This document shows positions 1 through 10,028 of a stretch of 64,000 nucleotides of DNA, piece by piece. Under the pieces are notes generated by a model. The model saw nothing but the letters and a program-made list of their open reading frames with translations, was not told the DNA's origin and did no database searches. Every line of letters starts with the position of its first letter. The first letter of the stretch is position 1. The translations under genes were made by a program, and so were the position numbers. The DNA is taken from contig PEZS01000011.1 in NCBI GenBank assembly GCA_002778785.1, positions 62,001 through 126,000 on the forward strand, written 5' to 3'. The stretch is from Bdellovibrionales bacterium CG10_big_fil_rev_8_21_14_0_10_45_34 (lineage in GTDB: Bacteria; Bdellovibrionota; Bdellovibrionia; Bdellovibrionales; 1-14-0-10-45-34).

Positions 1-3000
1 GATGATGGCAGACTACCTCATCGTTACAGTGGTGTTTATATAGCCCAGCAAGGCGCCAAGATCGCCCCACCTCAAATTGGTGAACTGCTGTTAAAAAATG
101 GCAGTGTTTCACCCGATACTACGAGATCTGAGTTAGACATTTCTCTGTCGTCGACGGCGACCTACTTAGTGCCGGATATCAGAAAGAAACGAGATCAAAG
201 AAATCGCATAGAAAACCCGACAGGACTTAGTAGCAGCATCTTCGCTATTGACCCTGGCTGGGATTCTGGAGACAACGGGTTTAACTTAGTGGCTTTGCTT
301 TCAATATCAAATAACGCAAGCGTGCCCCAGAGATTTCAGCCTTTTCGAGTTGATGCAAGTTTCACCAAGCTTCTAAACGTCTCCCAAGTGCTGATTCCCA
401 AAAGCGATTCAACGGCGACTTTATACATTATCTATTCGGTTGATACTTCCGAGGCTGGCAGCGAGGGCGCCTCAGGCAGGACTCTCTGCAAAATCATCGA
501 CATCGAGTACTCACATGGTGCCATTAACTCAAATGGTTCAAGAGATGTAATTATTTCGAAAGAGCAAGCCTATCTCGGCACCGATTTAAATGATCGACTC
601 CATTTGGATCGTTCGGGAAGCTTACTTATCCAGACTGATGGCGCTGAAAAACGCGAGGGTCGAAAAGACATCGTTAGCTTTATGAATCTCTCCGTTGGTA
701 CACGATTGGAAGTACGAACGAGAGAATTTTCAACTAGCGGCCTTCAATTACTGAGCACTCAGACCGCAGAAGGGGCCGAAGGTTCCGTAGGGTCGCTTAT
801 ATCGACCTCAAACAACATGATGCAGGAGTCTTGGAAAGTATACGGCCTCATGCAGTTTGCTAAGAGACTTGCAGCCATGGGAATCGATGTCGATTCCACT
901 TTTAAAAACGTTAAAGGCAGCAATCAGGGCAATGAAAGCAAAGACGGAAATGCGAAGAAGAATAGGACGCAAGTCAAATTTGACCAGCTCCGTGAAACGG
1001 CAAGACGAAAAGTAGCCAACGGTAAAATCCTCATTAAACTAGGGAACGACGGTCGATCCAAATTTTTCTCTGATTTTTTCGAGCACATTGTACGGTTAAA
1101 CTCCCAACGCGGAGAACATGAGTATAGGGACAAGTGGTTAAGGGCATCAGATCTCGGCATTTACTTTTCTGGAAAGGACCTAGATCCACAAGATATCCGC
1201 TTGAATCAAGGAAGAATTCTCACTGATTCTAGCGAACCTACAGCATTGTTTGTCGATTTACGGGGATTACTCGATTGGGTGGAAGGAAGAATTGAGCAAC
1301 AAAGCGAAGATTTCGCGGCAGACCCTGTGAACTCTTCAGACCTGGATTCGATGGCCTCGTCATATAGCGACTCTGCCGCGGGAGTTCAGATGGGCGAAGA
1401 TGGGCCCTCAGGTGATGAAACTGCTGACTTAAGAGTCAAACTAATTGAGGGAGCGCTAAATCAACTCGTCGGTTCAGACTCAAAATTAACTAACCATGCA
1501 AATACAATTCTTGTGGGAACTTTCGAAGACATTGAGTACATCAATAGCGCGCTCGGTAAAACGGGCAATTCGCTTGATTCTTTTGGCCTCGAGGTAAACT
1601 CGAGTTTTGCCAACAATGTATTTTCAGCTGGCGATCCACAGTCTGGTGAAGTTCCTAGCGCAGTAAAAGATGCGATGGAGCACCCAAGTACTATTACAGA
1701 GGAAAAGATCATTGACTCCGTCTTTGAAGAGCTCAGAAGCGCGGCGACCCCAAATGCGGAAACTGCAGTGAATACGGTGTTCTTAATTCCTGATGAACTG
1801 CTCAGCTACGTTAATCGCATTGTGACAAGTGTATGGGCAGACACACGACCGGCCCGCGCCAGCGAACTTTGGAGTTGTCAAAATTCGCGATTAAAGTTGT
1901 TCCTCGCCTCCTCCGGTCTCGTTTCTGTTTTGGAAGCTTCCAAACAGCCTGCCAATACCTTGGCCTTCGACCATTTAAAACAAATGGACCCCGCTCAGGG
2001 AACTGCGAGTGTATTTGTAGGAGACCTCGATACTATCCGTAAGATGGGACGGCACATCTCTCAGTCTGCAAAAGGGCCACTACATATTTCTGATCCTCTT
2101 GACCCAGAGCGATTGGCAACACCTCACTTTCTTTACCTACTAGCAAATGACGGCTCTGTTCCTGGTGAAATACCTCAAGACAGAACAGGTAAACGGTCGA
2201 AGAATCGCGGTAAGTCTATAATACTTTTGGGAACTGAATCGCAGTGGGAAAAACTACAAGGAGATTTAACCCTTGAGAACAATCTTGGCCTTGCCAAGAT
2301 GTTCACCATTAAACGAATCGAACGCCCGACCGTCGAAGCAAGGGTATCTAGAATTGAAGATATTTTAAACGAATTCAAACTCGGAGAACTTGGATATAGA
2401 TTCGATATCTCGACAAGGTCGACTTCGCAAAAGAATATTATCGTTAACTCGACTTCATCTAGCAAAGAATTTGCAGAGTATCTGGTCAATCGGGCAGATA
2501 ATATATCAACCGAAAACAAAACCGAAGTCACAAGTAATTATGTCCGAATGGAAACGAACTTGCGCGACTTGATTAAGAATGATTCAGAGATTCGAAGAAC
2601 AAAAGTACTTGATCGTACATTTGCTGAACGAGTTCTTGCCAAGGCGTTTGGCCTAGCTCTCCATTATGAAATTCTGCCAGAAGATGATCCCATTCGAATT
2701 TTGCAAAGAGATGACGGAACTTTTGCTGCCATGGAACTGCAAAGAAGAGGGTACAATGGGCCAATTGAACTAAAGCTTAAGTTTATCAAGGCGCTCGCAA
2801 ACCAATCACAAAATACTTCTGTGCTGCCGATTCCTAGTTCGCAAATTATTTACGGTCGCGGAGGCACCGGAAAAACTCTTCTGTGGACGACTACCGTCCT
2901 AGGTGTTCTGAACAGAAAGTTATACGATTTCGCAAATGGCGCAGAGAACGAAGATGCGTCAGCGATGATGATTGATGTTAGCAAAGTTGCAACTGTGAGC

Positions 3001-4794
3001 AATTCTCGAGATGTCTATAGCGAGGACCTCGTTGACGACAACTTCGAGGACATTGAGGAACACTTACTTCGATTTTTAAGCGGCCCAAATGGATACCGTG
3101 GTTATGTATTGCTAGATGATTTGCATAAGGCCCCTTCCGATGTTCTTAAGAGGTTTATTACTCTTATCAATTCTCTGTTCTCAGCTCCCAATGGCATATT
3201 TACTCGTCGGCTCAGAAATGGAGAAGTTGTAAGCTTTCCAATTCGAAACTTGAGCTTAACTATAACTTTGAATCCCCCCTCAGACATTAGCAAGATTAAG
3301 AAGTTCGGAGGATCCGGAACTAAAGTAGACGTGGGAAGCATTTTAGCGTCCTTGAACACCGACGAAAATTCTGTTGAAACATCCTTTGTCACACGCTTTG
3401 GCACCATCATTCCCCTTGACGTATTTCCCGTAGAAGCTAAAGGGCCGCAGCTGCAGAAAGCAGTATCCGAACTGTCGAAGCAGTATTTTGATAGCGCAGG
3501 AAGACTCACTCTTCTTGGTCCTCAAGTTGCCCAACGAATTGCTGACTCCTTTAAAGAGACTAACGTGCGCGAGTTCGTGCCGGAGGCCTCAAGAAGTATT
3601 ATGCAACTTTCACGACGTGGCTCTAATCAGTCCAATCTTGTTTCGATTGTCATTCCTAAAAGTCGCCTTCGAAAGGCTTCGACTTCATCGGGTTACGAAT
3701 TTGGAGGGTTAAACTCCACGTCAACCAAGAATGATCCCTTTGAGGTTGAAGGCCGTGATAGTACGAGGATTGCAACAATTATTGAAGATAACTTTACATC
3801 AGTCCCTATAGATCATGGTTTTGATGGACGTCTCTATTTAACTGAGATGTTGGTCGACTCATTCAGAACCACACTCTATCAAACACTCATAGAAGGAATT
3901 CAAGAGAGCCAAGCATTTTTAAATATTCAAAACAGGGGTGAGGACGCCGGCGGCATCTTAGTTTATGCCATAAATACGAATCTAAAAGCGAGACCGTTTC
4001 TACCGCTAAGTTTGTTGCAACTGTTCCCCGAACACTATGGGATCAGAAATGTGGTCGACGCAAATACGTTTAGGCAGGGAATTCAACTTATTTCACGAGC
4101 CGAGGAAAATTATTTCCCCGTTAATTTTGGTGTGCAGTCCTCGCTGGCAGAGCTATTGGGCTCAGAAAGCCTTAGGAACTATCGAAGAAGTGACGTTTTA
4201 TCTACCTTCTCTACAGTGCTCTTAGACCCAGTAAGGCAGTTTCTTGAGAAAATATCCTACTTCAAAACTCAAGATGGAAATTTGACTCCTAGTCAATGGA
4301 TCGATTTGCTCCCTGAGTCGGGAAAACCAGAGTCGGCGAAGCAAACTAAGAGAGCAATGCTTGTTATCGCCCACCAAATTCTCGACGCTTTTTTTAAATT
4401 TGCCCATGAGATCAACGATCGAAATGTGCATGAGTCGAGAAGTCGAGGAAATACCAGAAGTCCCGATTTATACGATATTTCGCGCCTATTCATGATCGTG
4501 ATTGATAAATCTATCAGCGCTCTCCCGTGGAGTTCGCTACAGAGAACCGTAAGCGAAACACTTATAGAAAGCACCAAGTCTCTACAACTTGCACAGGATC
4601 GCAGATTTCAAAACTATTTCTTTCAAACAGAGAATACGTTAGTTAGGCCCGGCGACCCTATGACTTTAGAATACGTGTCGGCTAGCTATCCTCCTTACAA
4701 GAATCTGGAGAAAAACGATGGTTTGAGGGAAAAGAACTCCAATTTCGAGTCTTCCTGCCGATTGTTTTTTTCCGAAAACATGGGTGAGAAATGA
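1..4794 (+). CDS. Giant Clp/AAA+-like ATPase, 5' end outside window
   Basis: Frame 1 is open from the first base, so the visible 1597 residues are only the C-terminal part. A GTG at 169 exists but nothing marks it as the start. The first ~700 visible residues are mostly beta-rich and unrecognised. Around residues 740-790 there is a sensor-1-like stretch (ILLGTES, then a conserved ErPtVE pattern) that resembles the end of a Clp/ClpB D1 module. A clear Walker A GRGGTGKT lies at 952-959, a Walker B-like VLLDDLHK at about 1036-1043, and a sensor-1-like TITLNPP at about 1087, reminiscent of MoxR/dynein-type AAA+ proteins. The long remainder is unknown. The stop overlaps the next start (ATGA), so the two genes are translationally coupled. 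Function is unknown; I infer an ATP-driven remodelling machine working with the VWA protein that follows. Confidence 0.8.
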   Translation, partial: DDGRLPHRYSGVYIAQQGAKIAPPQIGELLLKNGSVSPDTTRSELDISLSSTATYLVPDIRKKRDQRNRIENPTGLSSSIFAIDPGWDSGDNGFNLVALLSISNNASVPQRFQPFRVDASFTKLLNVSQVLIPKSDSTATLYIIYSVDTSEAGSEGASGRTLCKIIDIEYSHGAINSNGSRDVIISKEQAYLGTDLNDRLHLDRSGSLLIQTDGAEKREGRKDIVSFMNLSVGTRLEVRTREFSTSGLQLLSTQTAEGAEGSVGSLISTSNNMMQESWKVYGLMQFAKRLAAMGIDVDSTFKNVKGSNQGNESKDGNAKKNRTQVKFDQLRETARRKVANGKILIKLGNDGRSKFFSDFFEHIVRLNSQRGEHEYRDKWLRASDLGIYFSGKDLDPQDIRLNQGRILTDSSEPTALFVDLRGLLDWVEGRIEQQSEDFAADPVNSSDLDSMASSYSDSAAGVQMGEDGPSGDETADLRVKLIEGALNQLVGSDSKLTNHANTILVGTFEDIEYINSALGKTGNSLDSFGLEVNSSFANNVFSAGDPQSGEVPSAVKDAMEHPSTITEEKIIDSVFEELRSAATPNAETAVNTVFLIPDELLSYVNRIVTSVWADTRPARASELWSCQNSRLKLFLASSGLVSVLEASKQPANTLAFDHLKQMDPAQGTASVFVGDLDTIRKMGRHISQSAKGPLHISDPLDPERLATPHFLYLLANDGSVPGEIPQDRTGKRSKNRGKSIILLGTESQWEKLQGDLTLENNLGLAKMFTIKRIERPTVEARVSRIEDILNEFKLGELGYRFDISTRSTSQKNIIVNSTSSSKEFAEYLVNRADNISTENKTEVTSNYVRMETNLRDLIKNDSEIRRTKVLDRTFAERVLAKAFGLALHYEILPEDDPIRILQRDDGTFAAMELQRRGYNGPIELKLKFIKALANQSQNTSVLPIPSSQIIYGRGGTGKTLLWTTTVLGVLNRKLYDFANGAENEDASAMMIDVSKVATVSNSRDVYSEDLVDDNFEDIEEHLLRFLSGPNGYRGYVLLDDLHKAPSDVLKRFITLINSLFSAPNGIFTRRLRNGEVVSFPIRNLSLTITLNPPSDISKIKKFGGSGTKVDVGSILASLNTDENSVETSFVTRFGTIIPLDVFPVEAKGPQLQKAVSELSKQYFDSAGRLTLLGPQVAQRIADSFKETNVREFVPEASRSIMQLSRRGSNQSNLVSIVIPKSRLRKASTSSGYEFGGLNSTSTKNDPFEVEGRDSTRIATIIEDNFTSVPIDHGFDGRLYLTEMLVDSFRTTLYQTLIEGIQESQAFLNIQNRGEDAGGILVYAINTNLKARPFLPLSLLQLFPEHYGIRNVVDANTFRQGIQLISRAEENYFPVNFGVQSSLAELLGSESLRNYRRSDVLSTFSTVLLDPVRQFLEKISYFKTQDGNLTPSQWIDLLPESGKPESAKQTKRAMLVIAHQILDAFFKFAHEINDRNVHESRSRGNTRSPDLYDISRLFMIVIDKSISALPWSSLQRTVSETLIESTKSLQLAQDRRFQNYFFQTENTLVRPGDPMTLEYVSASYPPYKNLEKNDGLREKNSNFESSCRLFFSENMGEK

Positions 4795-7700
4795 AACGAG
4801 ATACTTACGTAAACAAAAGTTTTTTCGGCATCGCAAAGTGGTACTCAGTTTTGTTTGTTTTTTGTTCAGCAGTTGGCTACGGCCAAGGCCAAAAAGATAA
4901 CTCTTCTCATCAGAAAAGCGGGGCGTGTGATAACCTCCTTGTGGCTGGCCAGGCTGGTAAAGTTGAAATTGTAGGAAGTGGACGCAATGACGACGTAATG
5001 CCATTTTTAGAGCAAGAGGTTCAGGACATAATGGGACCTGGCGGCATTGCAGATCGGCTAGGAATACCACTTCCTCACGGGCAGGTTAACTTCGCTCCGT
5101 CTGACGTTTTGACCTCGATGGCGGCTGTAGGGCGCCATCCGATAGGACACTCTCATGATGGTTACGGAATTGTTTCGGGGTCAGCCGGCGCCGGCGGCGT
5201 ACTAGAGTTTGTAACTCCCGCCTGCACCACCTGCCGTTCCTACTATCAGGACTCCACCAATCCAATGGAGCAAGTTGCGATTCTTCATCATGTTGTTGGG
5301 CATAATCACTTCGCTGCAAGAAACCCGAGGGCTAGACAGCGAAATTCTGATCCAATGGAAGCCGCTCTCAGGTTACACAACGCAGTTGCCGCTGCGAGAG
5401 CTGAGGTTGGAGACGACGAACCAGAAGTGTTTTATCGCTTTCTGCAGTCGACCTATTCTCTGCAACCTTTTAATGGAGCACTTTTCCGATCGCCAGAGTA
5501 TTTTGCAAACTCCAAGTTTCACCAGCCGGGTCACTCTCTGGTCGAGTTTGGGGGCGCGCTAGATCAAAACTCCCTCCAAGCACTCGTGGCGGCCATTCCT
5601 GCGTCAGCCCCAGAATGGAAGAAGAAGATTGCAAAGGAATTTGAAGAGGTTTACCGAAGTTATGGCTACTACTCGCCGTTCAAAATCATGAACGAGGGTT
5701 GGGCTACAATTTTAATGGAAATATTGCCTACACATTCAAAGTGGGCCAACAATGATGAATACCAGTTTAGGCTTGCTCATCTCATGACCGGCGTCGCCTA
5801 TCCGGGCTTGTCGAACCCCTACTGGCTTGGGCGAGAAGCGTGGCGAAGACTTCGAGCACGATTTAATGAAAAACCTGAAATTAAAAATCTTAGCCCTTTT
5901 GAAAGGGACAAGAAGTTTATCAGCTACGCTGACGAGTTGATTAGAACAACGGCTAATGATTACGATTTCCTGCGACTAGCCCTTGATGAAAGTTTTGTAC
6001 TTGAACATGGGCTGTACATCCAGAGAAAACTTGAAATGGATGAAGTAGACTGGAGCCTGCCAGGTGATGACAACCTCCCTTGGCCGTACGCTCAATATGA
6101 AGTTGACAGTACCAACCCCCAAGAAGTTATTCGTTTCATCGCCGATTTGGTCGCCGACAAGGAAAAGTCCGCCCCTCCTGTCGGTATCGTTAGTTTTAAG
6201 GGAGCAGGAGATAGCTCACTCCAGTTTCGCTCAGCTTCTTTTAAAAAGGTGCCTATTAATAGATCGGAACTCGGGCAAGCACTCTATGTATTTAGCCAGA
6301 TTATCGAGCGACCTATATCATTTGACGGTTGGTTTATTTTAAAAGGAGTTGATTCGGCTTCGCAGGATAAATCTCTGCCATCTCCGCCATGGTACAGACC
6401 TACTGCTGCTAAGATGGAAATGCTTCCACTTCGTGTTAAGGTCTCACCAGAAGGAAAAGTAGATATTAGAGTTCTAAGATATGGTGCGGAAGATTCCGCT
6501 CAACCCATGTCTATAGACTGGAGCACTGTAGAGATCGATAATGGCGAGTTGGCGTCTTGGATTCAAAGTGAAATTGAGAAACTTAAGGGATCTTTAGAAG
6601 GTCGGATTCAGTATTTTCACGATCATACCGGCCTTACCGTAAGTCGCGCGGGACGTGAATCCTTTAGTAACAGATTTCGAGAGCTTGTTACCACTATCAC
6701 GAACGGACAGCTTAATGAATTTCGTAGTCAGGTAATCCATCAGACTCCTCACCTACCAGAAGCTTTGCTCCGCTATGCAGACATGCTCAGAAGAATCTTG
6801 CCAGAAAGAATGCGTGCTTTCGCTCAGGGCAAGCTTCGTTCTAAAATTGGGCGAAATGGCACGAAGATTTCCGTCTTCCCGCCTATTCCTCACATTGATT
6901 GGGACTGGAAGGGTTTAGAGGCTTTTGAAAAGTGGCAAAAAGAACAAGCTGACGACAAACGCCATGGCTACTACTTAGTTCAAAATAATGCAGGACTTGC
7001 GAATACGCTCGCGTCGATCGCAAAAGAAGGCGTTTACGAAGTCAATGGACCGTTCGACCATTTGCGTTTTCAAGAACTGGCAGATGATAGGCAAGGAAAT
7101 GACGATCCAAATCAACAGATGAAGACCTCGAGTCTTGCACCAGTTCCTAGCGCTGACTCCTCTTTGTTTGTACCTTCAAATGTTTTAGCTAAAGAATACG
7201 CCAAAAGAGTTTGGGCGCCTACGCAGAAAGGTACTTCCGTTTCGAATTCACAAACGGGGCTATCGTGGGATTCAAAAAGTAAAAAAGCCTTTACTGATGT
7301 ACCTAAGGAGTTGCTTTTAGCTGCTGGGGACCGAAAAATCGGTTCAGACCCTAGAAAGAAGCGGAAGGGCGATCGATACTGGGGCCCAGATGACTCCCAA
7401 GAAAAAGGGGATGGCGACGGCGAAGAAGATGGTGAAGGAGACAGTGAAGAAAGTGACGACGGCGAAGGAAAAGAACCCAATCCTGGAGTACCTGGTGAGG
7501 ACGGTTTTATAGAGATTCCTGATGATGCGTTCGCCACAATCTTAACTGAGCTTTTTGAACTTCCAAACACGCGGCCAAAAGCAGCTGGCGATAAAAAGCG
7601 AGAAGATGTGAGAGCTGGCGAAATGCACCAGGTTAGCGGTGAAGTCCTTTGGGATTCTATGGCTGACCGAATTATCTCCTTAGGTAAAGCTTCCTTACAA

Positions 7701-8351
7701 AGACAGGGCGCTGTAAAGCCCACGGCGAGAGAATGCTATGAGGAAGGCGTGAAATTTCTTACTGACACAGATTTTATTGTGCGAGGTAGAGAGGTAAGGC
7801 CTTCCCCTGAAATTCAAGCCGTCTTAGTTTTTGTTATTGATATGAGCGGAAGCATGAGCGGGGAACCCTACCGGATTTTGAGAAAAGTCCTCAGAAATAT
7901 GCGACTCCTCTTGAAAAAGAAATATAAAAAGATCGATATTCGAATTGTAGGTTTTAGTGGCGAAGCAAAAGAATTCAAAGAGGAAAACTGGCACAAATTT
8001 TTTATCGGTGGCAGCACTGATTACGTGCAAGGCCTATCACTTGCTGAAAAAATACTTTCAACGTACTCAGCAAGTTCGTACGACAAGTATGTGGTCATCG
8101 GCGGGGACGGGCAGGATGTAAATCCTCAGGGAACAATTAACTTCACTAAAAAATGGGCACCAATGCTTCAATACCTTTCATTCATACTTACAGATGTTTA
8201 CGGTATTGGAGTTGATGGACTGCCAATTGCTTCCTTCTACGCTCAGCAATCCAAGTCTGATCCTTACTTTGGATTTTCTTATGTTTCGGATGCCCTTGGC
8301 TCCGAGGCCAAGGTCATGAATGATCTGTTTGGCAAGAATAAGAAAAAGTAA
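4791..8351 (+). CDS. SpoVR-like domain fused to DUF444-type VWA domain, with N-terminal signal
   Basis: 1186 residues. Residues ~10-31 form a basic-then-hydrophobic signal or anchor. Residues ~150-420 carry SpoVR-family hallmarks: an HHVVGHNHF motif near 166, NEGWAT near 301, and an NPYWLG segment followed by a DYDFLRLAL-like motif. A highly acidic Gly/Asp/Glu linker follows at ~870-905. The C-terminus (~1005-1186) is a VWA domain with the MIDAS motif DMSGS at 1017, a downstream GGSTD Thr and a GGDGQD segment; the EAKEF...GGSTD region resembles DUF444 (YhbH/YeaH). SpoVR and DUF444 proteins are normally separate cytoplasmic partners of the kinase PrkA, so a single exported fusion is unusual. 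The start overlaps the stop of the AAA+ gene. I infer a metal-binding adaptor of the neighbouring AAA+ ATPase. Domain calls are by motif only. Confidence 0.8.
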   Translation: MKRDTYVNKSFFGIAKWYSVLFVFCSAVGYGQGQKDNSSHQKSGACDNLLVAGQAGKVEIVGSGRNDDVMPFLEQEVQDIMGPGGIADRLGIPLPHGQVNFAPSDVLTSMAAVGRHPIGHSHDGYGIVSGSAGAGGVLEFVTPACTTCRSYYQDSTNPMEQVAILHHVVGHNHFAARNPRARQRNSDPMEAALRLHNAVAAARAEVGDDEPEVFYRFLQSTYSLQPFNGALFRSPEYFANSKFHQPGHSLVEFGGALDQNSLQALVAAIPASAPEWKKKIAKEFEEVYRSYGYYSPFKIMNEGWATILMEILPTHSKWANNDEYQFRLAHLMTGVAYPGLSNPYWLGREAWRRLRARFNEKPEIKNLSPFERDKKFISYADELIRTTANDYDFLRLALDESFVLEHGLYIQRKLEMDEVDWSLPGDDNLPWPYAQYEVDSTNPQEVIRFIADLVADKEKSAPPVGIVSFKGAGDSSLQFRSASFKKVPINRSELGQALYVFSQIIERPISFDGWFILKGVDSASQDKSLPSPPWYRPTAAKMEMLPLRVKVSPEGKVDIRVLRYGAEDSAQPMSIDWSTVEIDNGELASWIQSEIEKLKGSLEGRIQYFHDHTGLTVSRAGRESFSNRFRELVTTITNGQLNEFRSQVIHQTPHLPEALLRYADMLRRILPERMRAFAQGKLRSKIGRNGTKISVFPPIPHIDWDWKGLEAFEKWQKEQADDKRHGYYLVQNNAGLANTLASIAKEGVYEVNGPFDHLRFQELADDRQGNDDPNQQMKTSSLAPVPSADSSLFVPSNVLAKEYAKRVWAPTQKGTSVSNSQTGLSWDSKSKKAFTDVPKELLLAAGDRKIGSDPRKKRKGDRYWGPDDSQEKGDGDGEEDGEGDSEESDDGEGKEPNPGVPGEDGFIEIPDDAFATILTELFELPNTRPKAAGDKKREDVRAGEMHQVSGEVLWDSMADRIISLGKASLQRQGAVKPTARECYEEGVKFLTDTDFIVRGREVRPSPEIQAVLVFVIDMSGSMSGEPYRILRKVLRNMRLLLKKKYKKIDIRIVGFSGEAKEFKEENWHKFFIGGSTDYVQGLSLAEKILSTYSASSYDKYVVIGGDGQDVNPQGTINFTKKWAPMLQYLSFILTDVYGIGVDGLPIASFYAQQSKSDPYFGFSYVSDALGSEAKVMNDLFGKNKKK

Positions 8352-8663
8352 AAGCAAAAGTATTTATATAGAGGTAAATGTTGGTTCCGCTCGTCGCAGG
8401 TGGATCCGTACTTGCCTCCTTTTGGACACACGCGGGCTTTGGAAGCAATTCGCTTGAGGAGTTGAGCCTTTCCAATAAGAAATTCTAATGGAAAATAGAG
8501 GGTTTTGATTGGCACTTATAGATATTTTTCACAACCTTTTTCATTCAATTGCCATTTACTCGCAGTGTGAAAGGATTCAGCCCAAAGTATTCCTCTTTCA
8601 AAAAAAGCGTTTAATGCAATGTCTGAGGGTTAGGACAAATTCAGTCGTAAAGAAGGAGCATTC
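8352..8663. other. 312-bp gap within the AAA/VWA cluster
   Basis: No credible gene. A short inverted repeat TTTCCA...TGGAAA lies near 8467-8492, and an AAGGAG ribosome site sits at the right edge, seven bases before the next start. I see no convincing sigma-70 or sigma-54 promoter, so whether the third gene is co-transcribed cannot be decided by eye. Confidence 0.4.
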
Positions 8664-9992
8664 ATGACAATCAATTTGAAAACGTTTTTCCAAAGCTACT
8701 TAGGTCATTCTTCATCAACTACTGGAATGGTTTTATTTCAGGTAGCTGGGGTGCTCGTACTTTTACTTAATGTACTTTTCTGTTCGATTACAGCATTTGC
8801 GAGTAACCGGTCGGAGTTAGATTACTGTGAAAACCTCGTTCAGGCCCCCAGTAAAGTAGACCCAACTCCTGCTATTCTCCAGCCTACAACTACAAGGCTT
8901 GAAATCCCGGAGGACTCTGAAAACTTAAGAAGGCAAAGCCAAATTGCGAAGTCCAAGTTAGTTGGAAGAGACGCCTTACTGCAAGATTTGCTTAAGACCA
9001 TCGAAGCAAAAGCGGCGTTTTCGAGTAAAACCGACGCCCCTATTCTATCAATTATGGCAGTTGGTCCTACCGGAACCGGAAAGAGCCAGCTAGCAAAGGC
9101 GCTTGCGGCAGCTCTACATGGGGATGAAGGCAAAGTCCTTAGAATAAACATGGGTGAAGCAATCGGCGACTACAGCCTGGGGGGGGCGCCGCCGGGACTT
9201 GCTGGAGCGGACACTCCACCGATGCTTAGCAACAGTCAACTGAGTTCTGTAACTAGTGAAAAGAGTGAAGTATCAATTGTTTTAGTCGACGAAATCGAAA
9301 AATCCAAAGCATCTCATTTGGGTGCGAAAGATTTGTTAGATATATTTTTATCGGTGCTTGAGGGGCACTTCACTACCGGTAAAAACCAAACCGTGGATCT
9401 CGGTAAGACCGTATTTATTTTTGCGTCAAACACCGGCACTGCGCAAATTGCCAAGCGAAAAACCTCGATTGGTTTTGTTAAAGATATCGAAGAAGTCAGC
9501 GTAGTATCAGAAGCATCAAGTATTCGAGGTGACGCAAATGGGAGTAGTTTTTTGGCTCTTTATAAAAGTTCTGTTGAAGCATCTTTTAAACCAGAGTTTT
9601 TGAATAGAATTGACCACCTAGTTTTATTCCCCCCACTAACAAGTCAAGAACTTGCTAAAATAGCTGAAATCACTTTTGAATCCTCAAAGAACAACTTTCT
9701 GGATAATCTTCCGCCAACAATTTTTTCTGTCGATTATGAAGTGTATGAATGGATTTCTGAACAAGCAATAGAGCCGGAGAAATACAACGGAAGAGCCGTG
9801 AAGCGAGCAACTGATGTGCACTTGATTAGTCCGTTGCGTCAGATTTTGTTACCGTTTGCGATTAAAAATTCAAATCGCTTACCTATTGGCGACAACTACA
9901 TTGAAATACACGTGAAATTGAGTCATCAGAGAAACGGCATTGAGTTTTTTAGAAATGTATACGGGCCTGCAGTCCACCCTAACCGCAAGTAA
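8664..9992 (+). CDS. Signal-bearing ClpB D2-like AAA+ ATPase
   Basis: 442 residues. The ATPase core looks intact and matches the second AAA+ module of ClpB/HSP100: Walker A GPTGTGKS at 134-141, Walker B VLVDEIEK at 206-213, sensor-1 Asn in FIFASNTG at ~258, an arginine finger in FLNRID at ~315 and a sensor-2 Arg in GRAVKR at ~376. The ClpB N-domain, first AAA+ module and coiled coil are absent. The first ~47 residues contain a long hydrophobic segment ending AFAS, which reads as a signal peptide or single membrane anchor. ATP is not normally available in the periplasm, so the protein is either anchored with its C-terminus in the cytoplasm or exported in an unusual way. The start has an AAGGAG site. 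The neighbourhood suggests it works with the two genes before it. Confidence 0.82.
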   Translation: MTINLKTFFQSYLGHSSSTTGMVLFQVAGVLVLLLNVLFCSITAFASNRSELDYCENLVQAPSKVDPTPAILQPTTTRLEIPEDSENLRRQSQIAKSKLVGRDALLQDLLKTIEAKAAFSSKTDAPILSIMAVGPTGTGKSQLAKALAAALHGDEGKVLRINMGEAIGDYSLGGAPPGLAGADTPPMLSNSQLSSVTSEKSEVSIVLVDEIEKSKASHLGAKDLLDIFLSVLEGHFTTGKNQTVDLGKTVFIFASNTGTAQIAKRKTSIGFVKDIEEVSVVSEASSIRGDANGSSFLALYKSSVEASFKPEFLNRIDHLVLFPPLTSQELAKIAEITFESSKNNFLDNLPPTIFSVDYEVYEWISEQAIEPEKYNGRAVKRATDVHLISPLRQILLPFAIKNSNRLPIGDNYIEIHVKLSHQRNGIEFFRNVYGPAVHPNRK

Positions 9993-10028
9993 GACATGTA
10001 GCAAATTGGCGAAGTCTATTAAAATTCT

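Noticed and set aside
7112-7723. 203-codon minus-strand open frame inside the SpoVR-VWA gene
   Set aside because: It is antisense to the acidic low-complexity linker, gives a Ser/Pro-rich peptide and has no start signal; a composition artefact.
8279-8515. Minus-strand open frame across the end of the SpoVR-VWA gene
   Set aside because: Overlaps real coding sequence, no ribosome site, no recognisable protein.
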